A DNA stretch of 64,000 nucleotides, from contig JARLGZ010000069.1 in the NCBI GenBank assembly GCA_031292515.1, forward strand, positions 103,703-167,702. The letters are read 5' to 3'. The DNA is from Puia sp. Lineage in GTDB: Bacteria > Bacteroidota > Bacteroidia > Chitinophagales > Chitinophagaceae. This document shows, piece by piece, positions 1 to 7,883 of the stretch. The position numbers and the translations under genes are program-made. Position 1 is the stretch's first letter; the number at the start of each line of letters is the position of its first letter. A model generated the notes under the pieces. It was not told the origin of the DNA, ran no database searches, and saw only the letters and a program-made list of their open reading frames with translations.

Positions 1-157
1 GAAAAACAAGCGTATTATGCCTTACCTTTATGCCTATTGTATCGCTTTGGGCATGCGGGACTACGATAGTATCCTTCTGTGCGTGAAGCGAAAAAGAACA
101 GGATAGCAGTGCAGACAACAAAAAGCCGCCGAAAGGTGTTTTTTTAAGCAAAAGCAC
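1..157 (-). CDS. secreted protein, N-terminal part only
   Basis: Reading the minus strand from a GTG at 157, the frame stays open to the window edge (52 codons). The first residues, about VLLLKKTPFGGFLLSALL then SCSFSLHAQ, form a basic start, a hydrophobic core and an A-Q junction typical of Bacteroidota signal peptidase I substrates. A lipobox reading (LLSC) is possible but poorer. The mature part begins KDTIVVPHAQSDTIG. No ATG is available in frame near the signal peptide, so GTG (or the TTG two codons later) is the likely start. The gene is divergent from the PhyH gene. The mature fragment is too short to assign a function; it should be an exported or envelope protein. Confidence 0.55.
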   Translation of the reverse strand, partial: MLLLKKTPFGGFLLSALLSCSFSLHAQKDTIVVPHAQSDTIGIKVRHNTLVF

Positions 158-233
158 AGATAATGTTACAATTATAATCTTAATTCGCGTTAATAAAAGG
201 CGTGCAAATTAACAGAGAAAATTCTATTTTCGT

Positions 234-241
234 TACTTTTG
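234..241 (+). promoter_or_regulatory. putative -7 box before the PhyH gene
   Basis: TACTTTTG matches the Bacteroidota -7 consensus TAnnTTTG. It would give a leader of about 110 nt before the ATG at 360. No clear -33 TTG box is seen at the expected distance, so this is a tentative call. Confidence 0.35.
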
Positions 242-359
242 CTCCTTAATAAAGAATTTACAATTTGTTAAACTTAAATTCATCCAATATATTTAATGGC
301 TCCGAAAGGGAGAAGGGCGACCCCTACCTCCTCTCTTTCTAAAATAAAGCTAGCACATT

Positions 360-1175
360 ATGAAAAAATTTGAATGTCCCGATTTTGTTTTAGGAAATAC
401 ACTGACAGAAGAACAATTGGCTTTTTTTCACAAGTTTGGAGTGATCAAATTTAAAAATTTTCTGAATGCGGAGAGTGTTCAGTTATTCATACGGGAGATT
501 GGGCGGATAGAGAAACAGTGGCTGGATGAAGGCCGGGAAAAGGTAAACGGTATACCACTGAAATTTGGTAAGGATGAGAACGGCAACAAGATGATCCAGC
601 GGATGTGTTTCCTGTCACTGTTCAGCGATTCCTTTCACGAATTGCTGCAGGATCCCCGTGTAGTGGCCCTGATCGGCCTGTTATATCCTTATGAAGGCCG
701 TATCGCCGAAAACGAAAAGGATGGCCTGATCCTGAACAGCTATGTAAGGATGCCGGACAGCTCGTTTACCCAGATGGGCTGGCATACCGACAGCCCCCGG
801 GATCTTTTCCTCGGACAGAAGATCATGCCGATGCTAAACGTAGGCATCCATCTCGATACCACTCCTTTTGAAAACGGGGGTCTGCGTGTACTGCCGGGCA
901 CCCACAAGCAGAACATGATCCGTCTGCTCTTCGGAAAGAAGTATTTCATCGACAACAACCCCGATCCCAGGGAGATTGGTTTCGACGTGAATGCAGGCGA
1001 CCTGACCGTTCATGACGGACGGATCTGGCACCGGGCGCAGCAGTCTCCTCTTTATGGGGAAGCCAGCCGTCGTCGTGTGCTGTATGTGCCTATCATTACA
1101 GGCAAATACATGCCAAAGCATGCGAACAGCAAGACGCCATTCTATCATCGTTTCGCTTCCAAGGTGCAGAACTAA
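360..1175 (+). CDS. phytanoyl-CoA dioxygenase (PhyH) family protein
   Basis: A 271-residue cytosolic non-haem Fe(II)/2-oxoglutarate-dependent oxygenase. The iron-binding facial triad is visible as H142-x-D144 (WHTDSPRD) and distal H224 (HDGRIWHRA), and the arginine-rich stretch after it (RRRVLY) fits the 2-oxoglutarate side. Length is normal for the family. The substrate cannot be told: PhyH members act on acyl-CoAs, antibiotics, ectoine and many small molecules. It stands alone between a divergent secreted-protein gene and a strong terminator at 1265, so it is probably monocistronic. The ATG at 360 is the first start in the frame and leads straight into the conserved N-terminus. Confidence 0.85.
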   Translation: MKKFECPDFVLGNTLTEEQLAFFHKFGVIKFKNFLNAESVQLFIREIGRIEKQWLDEGREKVNGIPLKFGKDENGNKMIQRMCFLSLFSDSFHELLQDPRVVALIGLLYPYEGRIAENEKDGLILNSYVRMPDSSFTQMGWHTDSPRDLFLGQKIMPMLNVGIHLDTTPFENGGLRVLPGTHKQNMIRLLFGKKYFIDNNPDPREIGFDVNAGDLTVHDGRIWHRAQQSPLYGEASRRRVLYVPIITGKYMPKHANSKTPFYHRFASKVQN

Positions 1176-1264
1176 GGCAAAGCGCCGAATTAATCCGCGA
1201 TCCGGACGCGAACAAGCTCCGGATTCAACGCCGAAGTAGACAAATAACTGATCCAACAATATTT

Positions 1265-1294
1265 AAAAGGTCAACGATTGTTGACCTTTTTTTT
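1265..1294 (+). terminator. rho-independent terminator
   Basis: A perfect 11-bp stem (AAAAGGTCAAC / GTTGACCTTTT) with a GATT loop runs into a T tract. It lies 90 nt after the PhyH stop and closes that transcription unit. Confidence 0.85.
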
Positions 1295-1344
1295 AACTTG
1301 CCCCGAAATCATTTCTTTACATCATCCGATCTAAAAACTCTTTT

Positions 1345-2118
1345 ATGGGTTATGCATTAGTTACCGGCGCCAGCAAGGGCATCGGCAAAGCGATCGCAGA
1401 AAAGCTGGCTGCGGAAAAATTTGATCTGATCCTGGTAGCCCGTTCCCCGGAGCTACTCGGGAAGGTGGCCACCGGTATCCGGGAACGCTTTGGGGTGAAA
1501 GCAGACTGGCTGTCGCTGGATCTGTCAGTTCCCGGAGCTTCGCAAAAAGTCTTCGATTGGTGCGGGGAGAAGGGCTATTCCGTCCAGGCACTGGTCAACA
1601 ATGCCGGGTATGGGCTGAGTGGTCCCTTTGAAAAATACAGTGCCGCCGAAAACCTGGACATGATGCAGGTGAACATGTCGGCGCTGGTTCACCTGACACG
1701 TCTGTTCCTGCCTCAACTGCACCGGCAATCGAAAGCCTATATCCTGAACATAGCCAGTTCTGCCGCCTACCAGGCCGTTCCGTTGCTAAGCCTGTATTCG
1801 GCGACAAAGGCCTTTGTCTTGTTTTTCAGCCGCGGGCTTCGCCAGGAGCTGGCAAAAAGCAGCGTATCGGTCAGTTGTGTCTGTCCGGGAGCTACGGACA
1901 CCGATTTCCCGAACCGCGCAAATATCGGCGAGAAGGGGATGAAAGCGGCCAGCCGGCTGAATATGACGCCGGAAGCCGTGGCCTTCCTGGCCGTAAAAGG
2001 CATGCTGGCCGGAAAAGGTGAAATTATCACGGGTTTTGTCAATAAAGCCGGCGCCTTTATGGCATGGTTGCTGCCCAAGACCTTTGTGGAACGCACCGCG
2101 ATGAAAATTTATGAATAA
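1345..2118 (+). CDS. SDR family NAD(P)-dependent oxidoreductase
   Basis: 257 residues, a classical short-chain dehydrogenase/reductase. The Rossmann glycine motif TGASKGIG lies at residues 7-14, an NNAG motif follows in the middle, and the catalytic serine and Y-x3-K (LYSATKAF) are intact. The C-terminal GAFMAWLLPKTFVERTAMKIYE tail replaces the usual substrate loop of fabG-type enzymes and resembles the DltE/YqjQ-like SDRs, so a lipid-like or membrane-near substrate is possible but not shown. Start at ATG 1345, 50 nt after the terminator of the previous gene. It is monocistronic, and the tRNA-Arg promoter follows. Confidence 0.85.
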   Translation: MGYALVTGASKGIGKAIAEKLAAEKFDLILVARSPELLGKVATGIRERFGVKADWLSLDLSVPGASQKVFDWCGEKGYSVQALVNNAGYGLSGPFEKYSAAENLDMMQVNMSALVHLTRLFLPQLHRQSKAYILNIASSAAYQAVPLLSLYSATKAFVLFFSRGLRQELAKSSVSVSCVCPGATDTDFPNRANIGEKGMKAASRLNMTPEAVAFLAVKGMLAGKGEIITGFVNKAGAFMAWLLPKTFVERTAMKIYE

Positions 2119-2164
2119 ATCATAATTGCGGGCGGTTGCATTTTTCCTGTTTCAGATTTTATAC

Positions 2165-2172
2165 TATATTTG
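2165..2172 (+). promoter_or_regulatory. putative -7 box for tRNA-Arg
   Basis: TATATTTG is an exact match to TAnnTTTG and sits 39 nt upstream of the tRNA 5' end. The nearest TTG upstream (2136-2138) is too far away to be a normal -33 box. Confidence 0.4.
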
Positions 2173-2211
2173 CAACCCCTTAAGGACCTGTTTTGGTCCG
2201 CATTTTAATCC

Positions 2212-2288
2212 GGCCTTGTAGCTCAACTGAATAGAGCATCTGACTACGGATCAGAAGGTTTCAGGTTTGAATCCTGACAAGGTCACCA
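2212..2288 (+). tRNA. tRNA-Arg (anticodon ACG)
   Basis: A complete cloverleaf is visible. Acceptor GGCCTTG pairs with CAAGGTC (one G-T), D-stem GCTC/GAGC, anticodon stem TCTGA/TCAGA around the loop CTACGGA (anticodon ACG, expected to be deaminated to ICG), T-stem TCAGG/CCTGA around TTTGAAT, discriminator A and an encoded CCA at 2286-2288. The antisense strand of its last 38 nt encodes the C-terminus of the neighbouring serine recombinase, so the gene is the probable integration site of the following element. The encoded CCA may have been contributed by the element, because the displaced 3' copies at 23032 and 27291 continue differently after the first C. Confidence 0.95.
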
Positions 2289-3810
2289 CATTGGAATGGT
2301 CTTCATTTTTGAAGACCATTTTCTTTTGGGGGTCGCCGGGATCGGCGCTGGGCCTGCATATTAGCTCGATGGCACGATTGGGTCGGATGGTTTGAATTGC
2401 ATTTTCTTTTAAGACGGCTTTTTCGGGATAGATCAAACCAATGAGCTGTTGTTTGAGGAGCAGGTCGCCTGCGGTGTAGAAGTTGGGGAGGTTGGTGACG
2501 ATCTGCAGGCAGGTTTCGACCTGGTCGGTTAGGGTGTCGTCGGCGGCATTTAACTTGGTCAGTTCCTGTTGCAGGCGGTTGATCTCGGGTTGGTAGATGT
2601 TTTTGGCTTCGTTCAGGTCCTCTACTTCGATCTCTCCGTCGAAGAGCTTTTTCCTGGCGTTTTTCAGGCTTTGTTCGTTCTTCTCTATGGCTGCTTTTAG
2701 CTGGTCGATTCTTTTGGTTTTATCCTGGGGTTCGATGTTGAGGTGGTGGTGCAAGACGGCCCGTTGATAGTCGATGGTGTTCTGGTTGATTTGACTGTTG
2801 ATGATTTTAAGCTCCTTTAGGAAGGTGTTGTTAACGTCTTCGGCTTTTGCCCTTTCCTTGCAACCCTTTACACAGTGGTAATAGAAATACAGCCCGCCGT
2901 TGCCTCGGGCGGAACTGCCGGTCAGTATTCTGCCGCATTGCTGACAGATCAGGGCGCCTCGGAGTGGATACTCATCTTTTTGCCCGTATCTGCGGCCCAG
3001 TGGCTTTCGTTTTCTGCCATTGAGTACGTCCTGTACTTCGTTGAATAGGTTTTCGCTGATCAAAGGCTGGTGTTTGCCCTGGACAGTCATCGCTTCTTCT
3101 TTTTTGTAGGTGGGCACATAAATCTTCCCACAGTAGATGGGATTTCTGAGTATGTTCCATATCTGGCTCTTGCTGACTTTAAGCCCCTTCCCTTTTGCCA
3201 TTCGCCAGATGTCCATGATGTTGTGGACTTCTCTGACGACTTCTTGGAAGACCCAGGAGACGATCTCCGCGTCCTTGCCGGGGCTGATGATCTTGTTGTT
3301 GTATTCGTCCCGGCTATTGCGATAGCCTTTCGGAGCCATGTTGACATGCCTTCCCTCTTTCATGGCTTTTCTCATACCCGCGATGACGTTCAAGGCTCGC
3401 CGATCGTTCTCTACTTCTGGAGCAGCCAGATAGATAGCCAGCATGATCTTGCTTTCCGGGATGCTCATATCCAGTGGCTGCTCGATTGCCTGTGGTTCGA
3501 TGCCCAGCTTTCTCAGTTGATGGATCGTGGCGTAGGATTCTGCCACGTTTCTTGAAAAGCGGTCCCATTTTAGAAAAAGCAGTAGTTCCGCAGAATTTCG
3601 GTTCTTCTTGATGTGCCGGAGGAAGATGTTGAATTCCGGCCTGTCGAAAGTCTTACCCGAATAGTCCTCCCAATAGACACCTGCTATGGCGATATTGTGA
3701 TGATCACAATACTTCCTTAACTGTTCGTCCTGGTTGCGCTGACTGTAGCCTTTATCAGCTTGCTCGTCGGTGCTGACACGGATGTAGAGGTAGGCTCTTT
3801 GCTGATTCAT
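2251..3810 (-). CDS. large serine recombinase (site-specific integrase)
   Basis: 519 residues. The N-terminal resolvase domain (about 1-150) carries the nucleophile S13 in YIRVSTDEQ. The recombinase domain follows at about 160-270, then a zinc ribbon with CQQC and a later paired Cys (about 290-335), then a coiled-coil stretch at about 375-430. These are the parts expected of a large serine integrase, which cuts and joins att sites through a phosphoserine intermediate. The last 12 codons and stop lie inside the tRNA-Arg gene (antisense), giving a C-terminus ending SGFKPETF. The recombinase is therefore fixed at its own att site. It overlaps the upstream small gene by 56 nt, suggesting translational coupling. 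Confidence 0.9.
   Translation of the reverse strand: MNQQRAYLYIRVSTDEQADKGYSQRNQDEQLRKYCDHHNIAIAGVYWEDYSGKTFDRPEFNIFLRHIKKNRNSAELLLFLKWDRFSRNVAESYATIHQLRKLGIEPQAIEQPLDMSIPESKIMLAIYLAAPEVENDRRALNVIAGMRKAMKEGRHVNMAPKGYRNSRDEYNNKIISPGKDAEIVSWVFQEVVREVHNIMDIWRMAKGKGLKVSKSQIWNILRNPIYCGKIYVPTYKKEEAMTVQGKHQPLISENLFNEVQDVLNGRKRKPLGRRYGQKDEYPLRGALICQQCGRILTGSSARGNGGLYFYYHCVKGCKERAKAEDVNNTFLKELKIINSQINQNTIDYQRAVLHHHLNIEPQDKTKRIDQLKAAIEKNEQSLKNARKKLFDGEIEVEDLNEAKNIYQPEINRLQQELTKLNAADDTLTDQVETCLQIVTNLPNFYTAGDLLLKQQLIGLIYPEKAVLKENAIQTIRPNRAIELICRPSADPGDPQKKMVFKNEDHSNVVTLSGFKPETF
2270..2286 (+). repeat. attL-like core in the tRNA-Arg T-arm and acceptor
   Basis: The 17-mer AATCCTGACAAGGTCAC recurs exactly at 23016-23032 and 27275-27291, and with a two-base alteration at 31397-31414. 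It covers the T-loop end, T-stem, acceptor strand, discriminator and first C of the tRNA. This is the standard place for tRNA-targeting integrases to cross over. That it is the crossover site is inferred. Confidence 0.6.
2295..2327 (+). terminator. terminator of tRNA-Arg, dual-coding with recombinase 3' end
   Basis: AATGGTCTTCA / TGAAGACCATT forms a perfect 11-bp stem with a TTTT loop, followed by TTCTTTT. It lies 7 nt after the tRNA and at the same time encodes, antisense, residues near the C-terminus of the recombinase. Confidence 0.7.
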
Positions 3811-4045
3811 GGTCGTTTATTTGGGTGATAGAAATAACTCGTTTGGATTTTGCCCGTTCGTGGAAGGCAAGAGTGATTTCGGTTAGGCGGGTAATGAAGT
3901 CCTGAATGATGGTTATTTCTTCGTCGGTATAGCTGATGCCGTGCTGGTTGAGGATGGCTTTAGTCTTCTCTATATGAAAAGTTGGTCTTATAGCGGCTTC
4001 AAGAGACAGAGGACTTTGTGCTTTTGGTCTTGCAGTCTTTGTCAT
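3755..4045 (-). CDS. small conserved-looking protein coupled to the recombinase
   Basis: About 96 residues if started at the internal ATG at 4045 (MTKTARPKAQ); the frame is open to 4084 but the upstream residues look non-coding. The protein is helical and charged, with a core HIEKTKAILNQHGISYTDEE. No cysteine motif or transmembrane segment is seen. It overlaps the recombinase start by 56 nt on the same strand, so it is probably translated with it and may be an accessory or directionality factor. That role is inferred from position only; I do not recognise the family. Confidence 0.6.
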   Translation of the reverse strand: MTKTARPKAQSPLSLEAAIRPTFHIEKTKAILNQHGISYTDEEITIIQDFITRLTEITLAFHERAKSKRVISITQINDHESAKSLPLHPCQHRRAS

Positions 4046-4254
4046 GAGGTAACGGATTAAAATACAAAGGTGCGACAAGTTCAAAAACTGGTTTCCAAGT
4101 TAGGGCCTGTTTGGCCGGATTGTTCTGAACAATTCCAAAAATCGAGCGATTGTGCACAATGGTACTTTTCTCAGCTCTCATTACTTACCATTTGCCCGCC
4201 ATTTAGAAAATCATTGCCCGCATGTTAAGTCCTGTCGGATTTAGTTGCATTTAT

Positions 4255-5145
4255 TTAACCAACCTTTGGAAGAGAATAAAGGGACAGTTTTTCCTGGTAT
4301 AAAATCGCGGCAATTGTTTGAGCTTCCTGCACCCGTTGGATTAAAATGTTTAGGACTCCAGTTGGAACGATGTATTCGTCCTTATACCGGGCATCTAAAT
4401 AGCCATGCTGTAATACCGCATAGATGGCTTCCTCTTCTTTTGTGCTCTTCGGAAATAGCTTGGTTAGTTGATCGGTGAAGTTTTCGACCATCATAAGTAG
4501 GCGGCTAAGGTTATGCGTGTTGGGCCGGTAGCCGGTAAAAACGCGAATCAATGCCCCGCAGGTATGTTCCATTGCCTGATGCAGCATGAATGCAGTAAGG
4601 TCCGGCCTTTCAAAATCCTGAGAATCGACAGCGCTTTTATAGAAATGTTGGGCCAGTCCATACCACCGGGACCAGATGGCCTGTATAATATGTCGTTCTA
4701 CTGTAGCCCCTGCCATCTCGAAAGGGGTTTCTAACTCAGTCTGTCCGGAATCATAGACGAGCAAGCCCTTGTTGTATAGGGAAGAAAAGAAAGGATTGCC
4801 TTTGATCAAATTGTCGTTCACAGAATGAACCTTATGGGTGATGCAGTGGACATCAGCCAGGATCTTACACTGTTGTTCGGCAGCAAAGCTGATATCCTGT
4901 TCCAATTGTCCCCTTGTTACAGGCGCAATGATCAGTAAGTCCAGTTTCAGCCGGGAACTATTCCTCATTATTCCTTCATCCAGGAAACATCCCCAATCCT
5001 GATAATGAACAGATCGAAGGCCATAACAAATGATCTTTTCTGGTTGTACGGCAAGGACGATCTTCTGGACCACTTCTGCAAGCAGCTGTTGGAGCGACCG
5101 TGGCAAGATACCGATGGTAGGAGACATGGAAACGTGCATAGACAC
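4255..5145 (-). CDS. nucleotidyltransferase-like plus HEPN domain protein
   Basis: 296 residues. The N-terminal half (about 20-130) looks like a MNT-fold nucleotidyltransferase, but the GS motif has become GL (CYGLRS) and only one Asp of the catalytic pair remains (KLDLLII), so it is probably inactive. The C-terminal half (about 150-290) is HEPN-like: helices around FMLHQAMEHTCGALI and a late DARYKDEY motif. Free MNT/HEPN pairs act as toxin-antitoxin modules in which HEPN is an RNase; here both are fused, as is common in Bacteroidota. It may be a defence or regulatory protein. The start at 5145 is followed by a second in-frame ATG four codons on. A long hairpin lies 57 nt upstream. Confidence 0.7.
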   Translation of the reverse strand: MSMHVSMSPTIGILPRSLQQLLAEVVQKIVLAVQPEKIICYGLRSVHYQDWGCFLDEGIMRNSSRLKLDLLIIAPVTRGQLEQDISFAAEQQCKILADVHCITHKVHSVNDNLIKGNPFFSSLYNKGLLVYDSGQTELETPFEMAGATVERHIIQAIWSRWYGLAQHFYKSAVDSQDFERPDLTAFMLHQAMEHTCGALIRVFTGYRPNTHNLSRLLMMVENFTDQLTKLFPKSTKEEEAIYAVLQHGYLDARYKDEYIVPTGVLNILIQRVQEAQTIAAILYQEKLSLYSLPKVG

Positions 5146-5201
5146 TTACATTTAGAGTTTATGAAATGTAAGTCTGCTGTAAGCCGAGTCGCGATACAAA
5201 A

Positions 5202-5283
5202 ACATAGGGCGGGCCCCGTCTTACCGAACAGAGGCACCGCCAAGCGCCCACAAACGATAAGCTGATAGGGGCCCACCCTATGT
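5202..5283 (-). promoter_or_regulatory. long hairpin in the leader of the HEPN gene
   Basis: Arms ACATAGGGCGGGCCCC (5202-5217) and GGGGCCCACCCTATGT (5268-5283) pair over 16 positions with one G-T, enclosing 50 nt. On the minus strand the stem is followed by TTTTTG, so it reads like a terminator or attenuator 57 nt before the HEPN start, or the 3' end of a small RNA of about 100 nt. Confidence 0.5.
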
Positions 5284-5470
5284 GATATAGAATGGGCTTT
5301 CACTATCATCTCGTTTGTTTGAAAAATTGGCGGTTTTCTGTTCGAGACTTTATAGCGAAGTCCTTCAGTTATGAAGAACGTCAAAAATACTATTTATTGA
5401 TCGCCGTAGAAATGGCGTTATTTACTCCTGCGAATATAATAGATTTATTTTATTGATTATCAATAATTTA

Positions 5471-5478
5471 TAACTTTG
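5471..5478 (+). promoter_or_regulatory. putative -7 box before the XRE regulator
   Basis: TAACTTTG fits TAnnTTTG exactly and lies 64 nt before the ATG at 5543. A TTG at 5453-5455 is close to, but nearer than, the usual -33 spacing. Confidence 0.45.
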
Positions 5479-5542
5479 TTTGGATGTGTTTTTAATAAAA
5501 TGACTTCCAACCATTTATTACGGTCATCAACAATTTAAACCT

Positions 5543-5920
5543 ATGTCCGAGTCTATTCACCAAGGTACAAGCCTGCGTTATCTTCGCTTATTGAGCGGAA
5601 TGAAGCAGGAATTCTTTGCACGGAAAATGGGTGTAAAGCAACAACAAATATCACGATGGGAGAAGCAGGAAAAGATTCCTAAAGCGAAGCTGGAACGAGC
5701 AGCGGAGATCCTGAATATCCCGGTGGATGTCTTTGAAAAATTCGATGAAAGCAGCCTGCTGAAGCTCGCGGCCGGGGTTAAATTGGAAGACATTTTCCCA
5801 TCTTCCAAAGAGATGGTCGATTATTTTATGGAGGAGTTGGCAAAGAAAGATAAGCAAATCGAGGAGCTGAAATTCGCGCTAGCTGAAAACAGAATGGGCG
5901 GAAATGATAGTCAAGAATAG
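5543..5920 (+). CDS. XRE-family helix-turn-helix regulator with coiled-coil tail
   Basis: 125 residues. Residues about 8-65 form a Cro/CI-type HTH with the recognition pattern GVKQQQISRWEKQEKIP. The rest (about 85-120, EELAKKDKQIEELK) is a heptad-like coiled coil suited to dimerisation. No peptidase or metal-binding tail is present. It is divergent from the HEPN gene and convergent with the AbiE-like pair. It could regulate either the island or the HEPN gene; that is inference from position. Confidence 0.8.
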   Translation: MSESIHQGTSLRYLRLLSGMKQEFFARKMGVKQQQISRWEKQEKIPKAKLERAAEILNIPVDVFEKFDESSLLKLAAGVKLEDIFPSSKEMVDYFMEELAKKDKQIEELKFALAENRMGGNDSQE

Positions 5921-5956
5921 GGAAATATGTTATTACAGAGGTCTTCCTGTTCTCTA

Positions 5957-7033
5957 TTAAGAAATCAAATTCAATAATTCTAGGCACTTATACCAATAAA
6001 AAAAGGCTGCCTGATCAGGGAGACGCTTCAGCTTATTAAGGACGTTCCATTGGAGATTTTTAATTACCAGCTCCGAATGATCCTGCTGGTTATAACGTTC
6101 CAGAGGCGTATGATCCTTAGTCAATAGCCTAGCACATAAATAGGCGATTTTGGCGGAAGCAGTAATCGCCTCATCAATCCGAAAGTTTTCTAACACCGGG
6201 AACTCACCGAAATTGGCAATTCCCCGCTGAAGCTCCAGGAACCGCGACTTATCCGGCTCAGTAGTGCTACGATTCCGGAAGCCGATTAGCCGACAGGCGT
6301 TGACGGTATCCCGGAGAATATCATCGGGTTCAATTGTAAGGTTTCTATAAGCTATTTCCTGGGCGGCAAAGGAGGAAAAGCTACTGGCTACTTCCGATAC
6401 CGCCTGGATATGGTTAAATAAGTTTCCCAGGTCATAGAGCTGTTTGATCATCTCCAGCTCTTTTCCTTTTCCATAGAGGATGCCGGTTGTGGTTGGAGCG
6501 AAGGCGGTCAATTTATCTCCAGTGATGCCTTCTACTGTTGGGAGATTGACATGGATCAATGTGGCTGTTTCGATGAAGAGGCTTTGTATGGGCCGTTGCT
6601 GCGTGGTTGGATAGTGAGCTTTTTCGAATAGAATATCCAATAAAATATAGTTCGAATTCTTATTGACCCGAGAGTCATATTCTAGTTCATAATGCGCTTT
6701 AGGTATTCCTGGCTGATAACTCCTTTTTCCGTCCAACTTCCACCTTACGAAATGAGACGTCTCTATAACCTTATCCAATACGTTCTCTATTTCTTCTCTG
6801 CTCTCTTCTGTGATAATGTCGATATCCACCGAGAACCGTGTAGCCTTATCCAATAACAGCATAAGGCTGGTCCCTCCTTTGAATGTGAAATGAAGACTCT
6901 GGGTTTGCAGGTGTTGGAGTAAGGAAAGGGCATGAATCATCTTCTCCAGCAATGGCGGGTTTATTTTTTCATAACCTTTCTGCTTGCGGAAACTGTCGAT
7001 CCATTCTTTTTCAAAGCAATGCAATCCGATCAT
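5957..7033 (-). CDS. AbiEii-type nucleotidyltransferase toxin
   Basis: 358 residues. The DNA polymerase beta-like motifs of the AbiEii/AbiGii family are all visible: G53-G54-T55-S56 (FKGGTSLMLL), D70-x-D72 (SVDIDIIT), a third Asp in LLDILF (D133) and the D173-K174 motif (TGDKLTAFAP). AbiEii proteins are the toxins of type IV toxin-antitoxin and abortive-infection modules; relatives transfer nucleotides to tRNA or other targets and stop growth reversibly. The partner lies 3 nt upstream on the same strand, so the two form an operon with the antitoxin-like gene first. Confidence 0.85.
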   Translation of the reverse strand: MIGLHCFEKEWIDSFRKQKGYEKINPPLLEKMIHALSLLQHLQTQSLHFTFKGGTSLMLLLDKATRFSVDIDIITEESREEIENVLDKVIETSHFVRWKLDGKRSYQPGIPKAHYELEYDSRVNKNSNYILLDILFEKAHYPTTQQRPIQSLFIETATLIHVNLPTVEGITGDKLTAFAPTTTGILYGKGKELEMIKQLYDLGNLFNHIQAVSEVASSFSSFAAQEIAYRNLTIEPDDILRDTVNACRLIGFRNRSTTEPDKSRFLELQRGIANFGEFPVLENFRIDEAITASAKIAYLCARLLTKDHTPLERYNQQDHSELVIKNLQWNVLNKLKRLPDQAAFFYWYKCLELLNLIS

Positions 7034-7036
7034 CGA

Positions 7037-7792
7037 TCATTTTATTAGGGTGTCCGGGACATATTTCGAGAGCAATGCATTCAGTTCGGGCTCCTTTCCC
7101 CGACGTTTGGCATAGTTGAACAAGGTGGCATAATTAATGGCGTAGCGTTCAACGGCATGTTCGAACACCCTTTCCACTTCTGCTCCCTGAAGAAAGCGGA
7201 ATATGCTCTTGCCCTCGTAGATGTCTACCAATATTTTTTCTAGTGTTGGAACAACCACGGACTGTCCATCATCGGTTGTAATGTCCTGTACAGGAGCTCT
7301 GGAAATTAAAGGTAGTAAGACTATCGGTATTTCTTTGAAGTTATTTCGTGGTAGCGGACCTTTCACGTCCCAAACGACATTGTTATAACCGTTATCACCT
7401 AATAAATTGGCAAACGATTCCTGGAGATCCTTTTCGATTTCAAAAATAATGCGCTCGAAATTGAATTGGTGGACTGTAAATTCGTTGAGCCAAGTAAGGT
7501 TCCACACACAGTACCGGGTATCCCGGAAGTTCTTGGTAAATAGCTGGGCTAGTTCTTTTACGGTAGGGTCAATGATAGGGTTATAAAAAGGGTGTACATC
7601 CACAGTATACCATCCCTTTCTCACCTCACGGAGGATATTCTTTTTCTTGAGATCATATATCCGCCAACCAAGGGTACCTTCTTTCATTTCTCCTTCCGTA
7701 TCTAAATAATAGTCATAAAGCTCCTGTCGGGAAAATGGTGCTCTCCCCTTAAAGTAATCTATAAACTGGTTTTTTATTCTTTGTTTCATCAA
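7037..7792 (-). CDS. AbiEi-like antitoxin / transcriptional regulator (DUF6577-like)
   Basis: 251 residues. The first 70 residues look like a winged helix (FSRQELYDYYLDTEG, WRIYDLKKKNILREV) and GWYTV ends the wing. The rest is an alpha/beta region with the conserved-looking VPTLEKILVDIYEG, as in AbiEi-type antitoxins paired with AbiEii toxins. I place it near the DUF6577 family from memory. It would neutralise the downstream nucleotidyltransferase and repress its own promoter: a perfect inverted repeat begins 8 nt before its start and a second one lies further upstream. Two consecutive ATG codons are possible starts. Confidence 0.75.
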   Translation of the reverse strand: MMKQRIKNQFIDYFKGRAPFSRQELYDYYLDTEGEMKEGTLGWRIYDLKKKNILREVRKGWYTVDVHPFYNPIIDPTVKELAQLFTKNFRDTRYCVWNLTWLNEFTVHQFNFERIIFEIEKDLQESFANLLGDNGYNNVVWDVKGPLPRNNFKEIPIVLLPLISRAPVQDITTDDGQSVVVPTLEKILVDIYEGKSIFRFLQGAEVERVFEHAVERYAINYATLFNYAKRRGKEPELNALLSKYVPDTLIK

Positions 7793-7799
7793 AAATTAG

Positions 7800-7819
7800 C
7801 CATTTTATAAATAAAATGG
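7800..7819. promoter_or_regulatory. inverted repeat 1, likely autoregulatory operator
   Basis: CCATTTTAT-AA-ATAAAATGG is a perfect 9-bp inverted repeat with a 2-nt centre, 8 nt upstream of the antitoxin start codon. AbiEi antitoxins are known to bind inverted repeats in their own promoter. Confidence 0.6.
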
Positions 7820-7841
7820 TGTTTATTTGAAATTAAATATA

Positions 7842-7865
7842 AGCCAATATTCTATGTTATTGGCT
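7842..7865. promoter_or_regulatory. inverted repeat 2, possible second operator
   Basis: AGCCAATA and TATTGGCT form perfect 8-bp arms around 8 nt. The centre lies 44 bp from the centre of inverted repeat 1, about four helical turns, so the two could be contacted from one face of the DNA. Confidence 0.5.
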
Positions 7866-7883
7866 ATTATTTGAAATATATTA

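Noticed and set aside
834..1259. 141-codon minus-strand frame over the PhyH gene
   Set aside because: Antisense to an intact PhyH protein with iron ligands.
4968..5384. 138-codon minus-strand frame across the long hairpin
   Set aside because: Overlaps the HEPN gene in another frame and reads through the stem; Cys and Ser rich, no family likeness.
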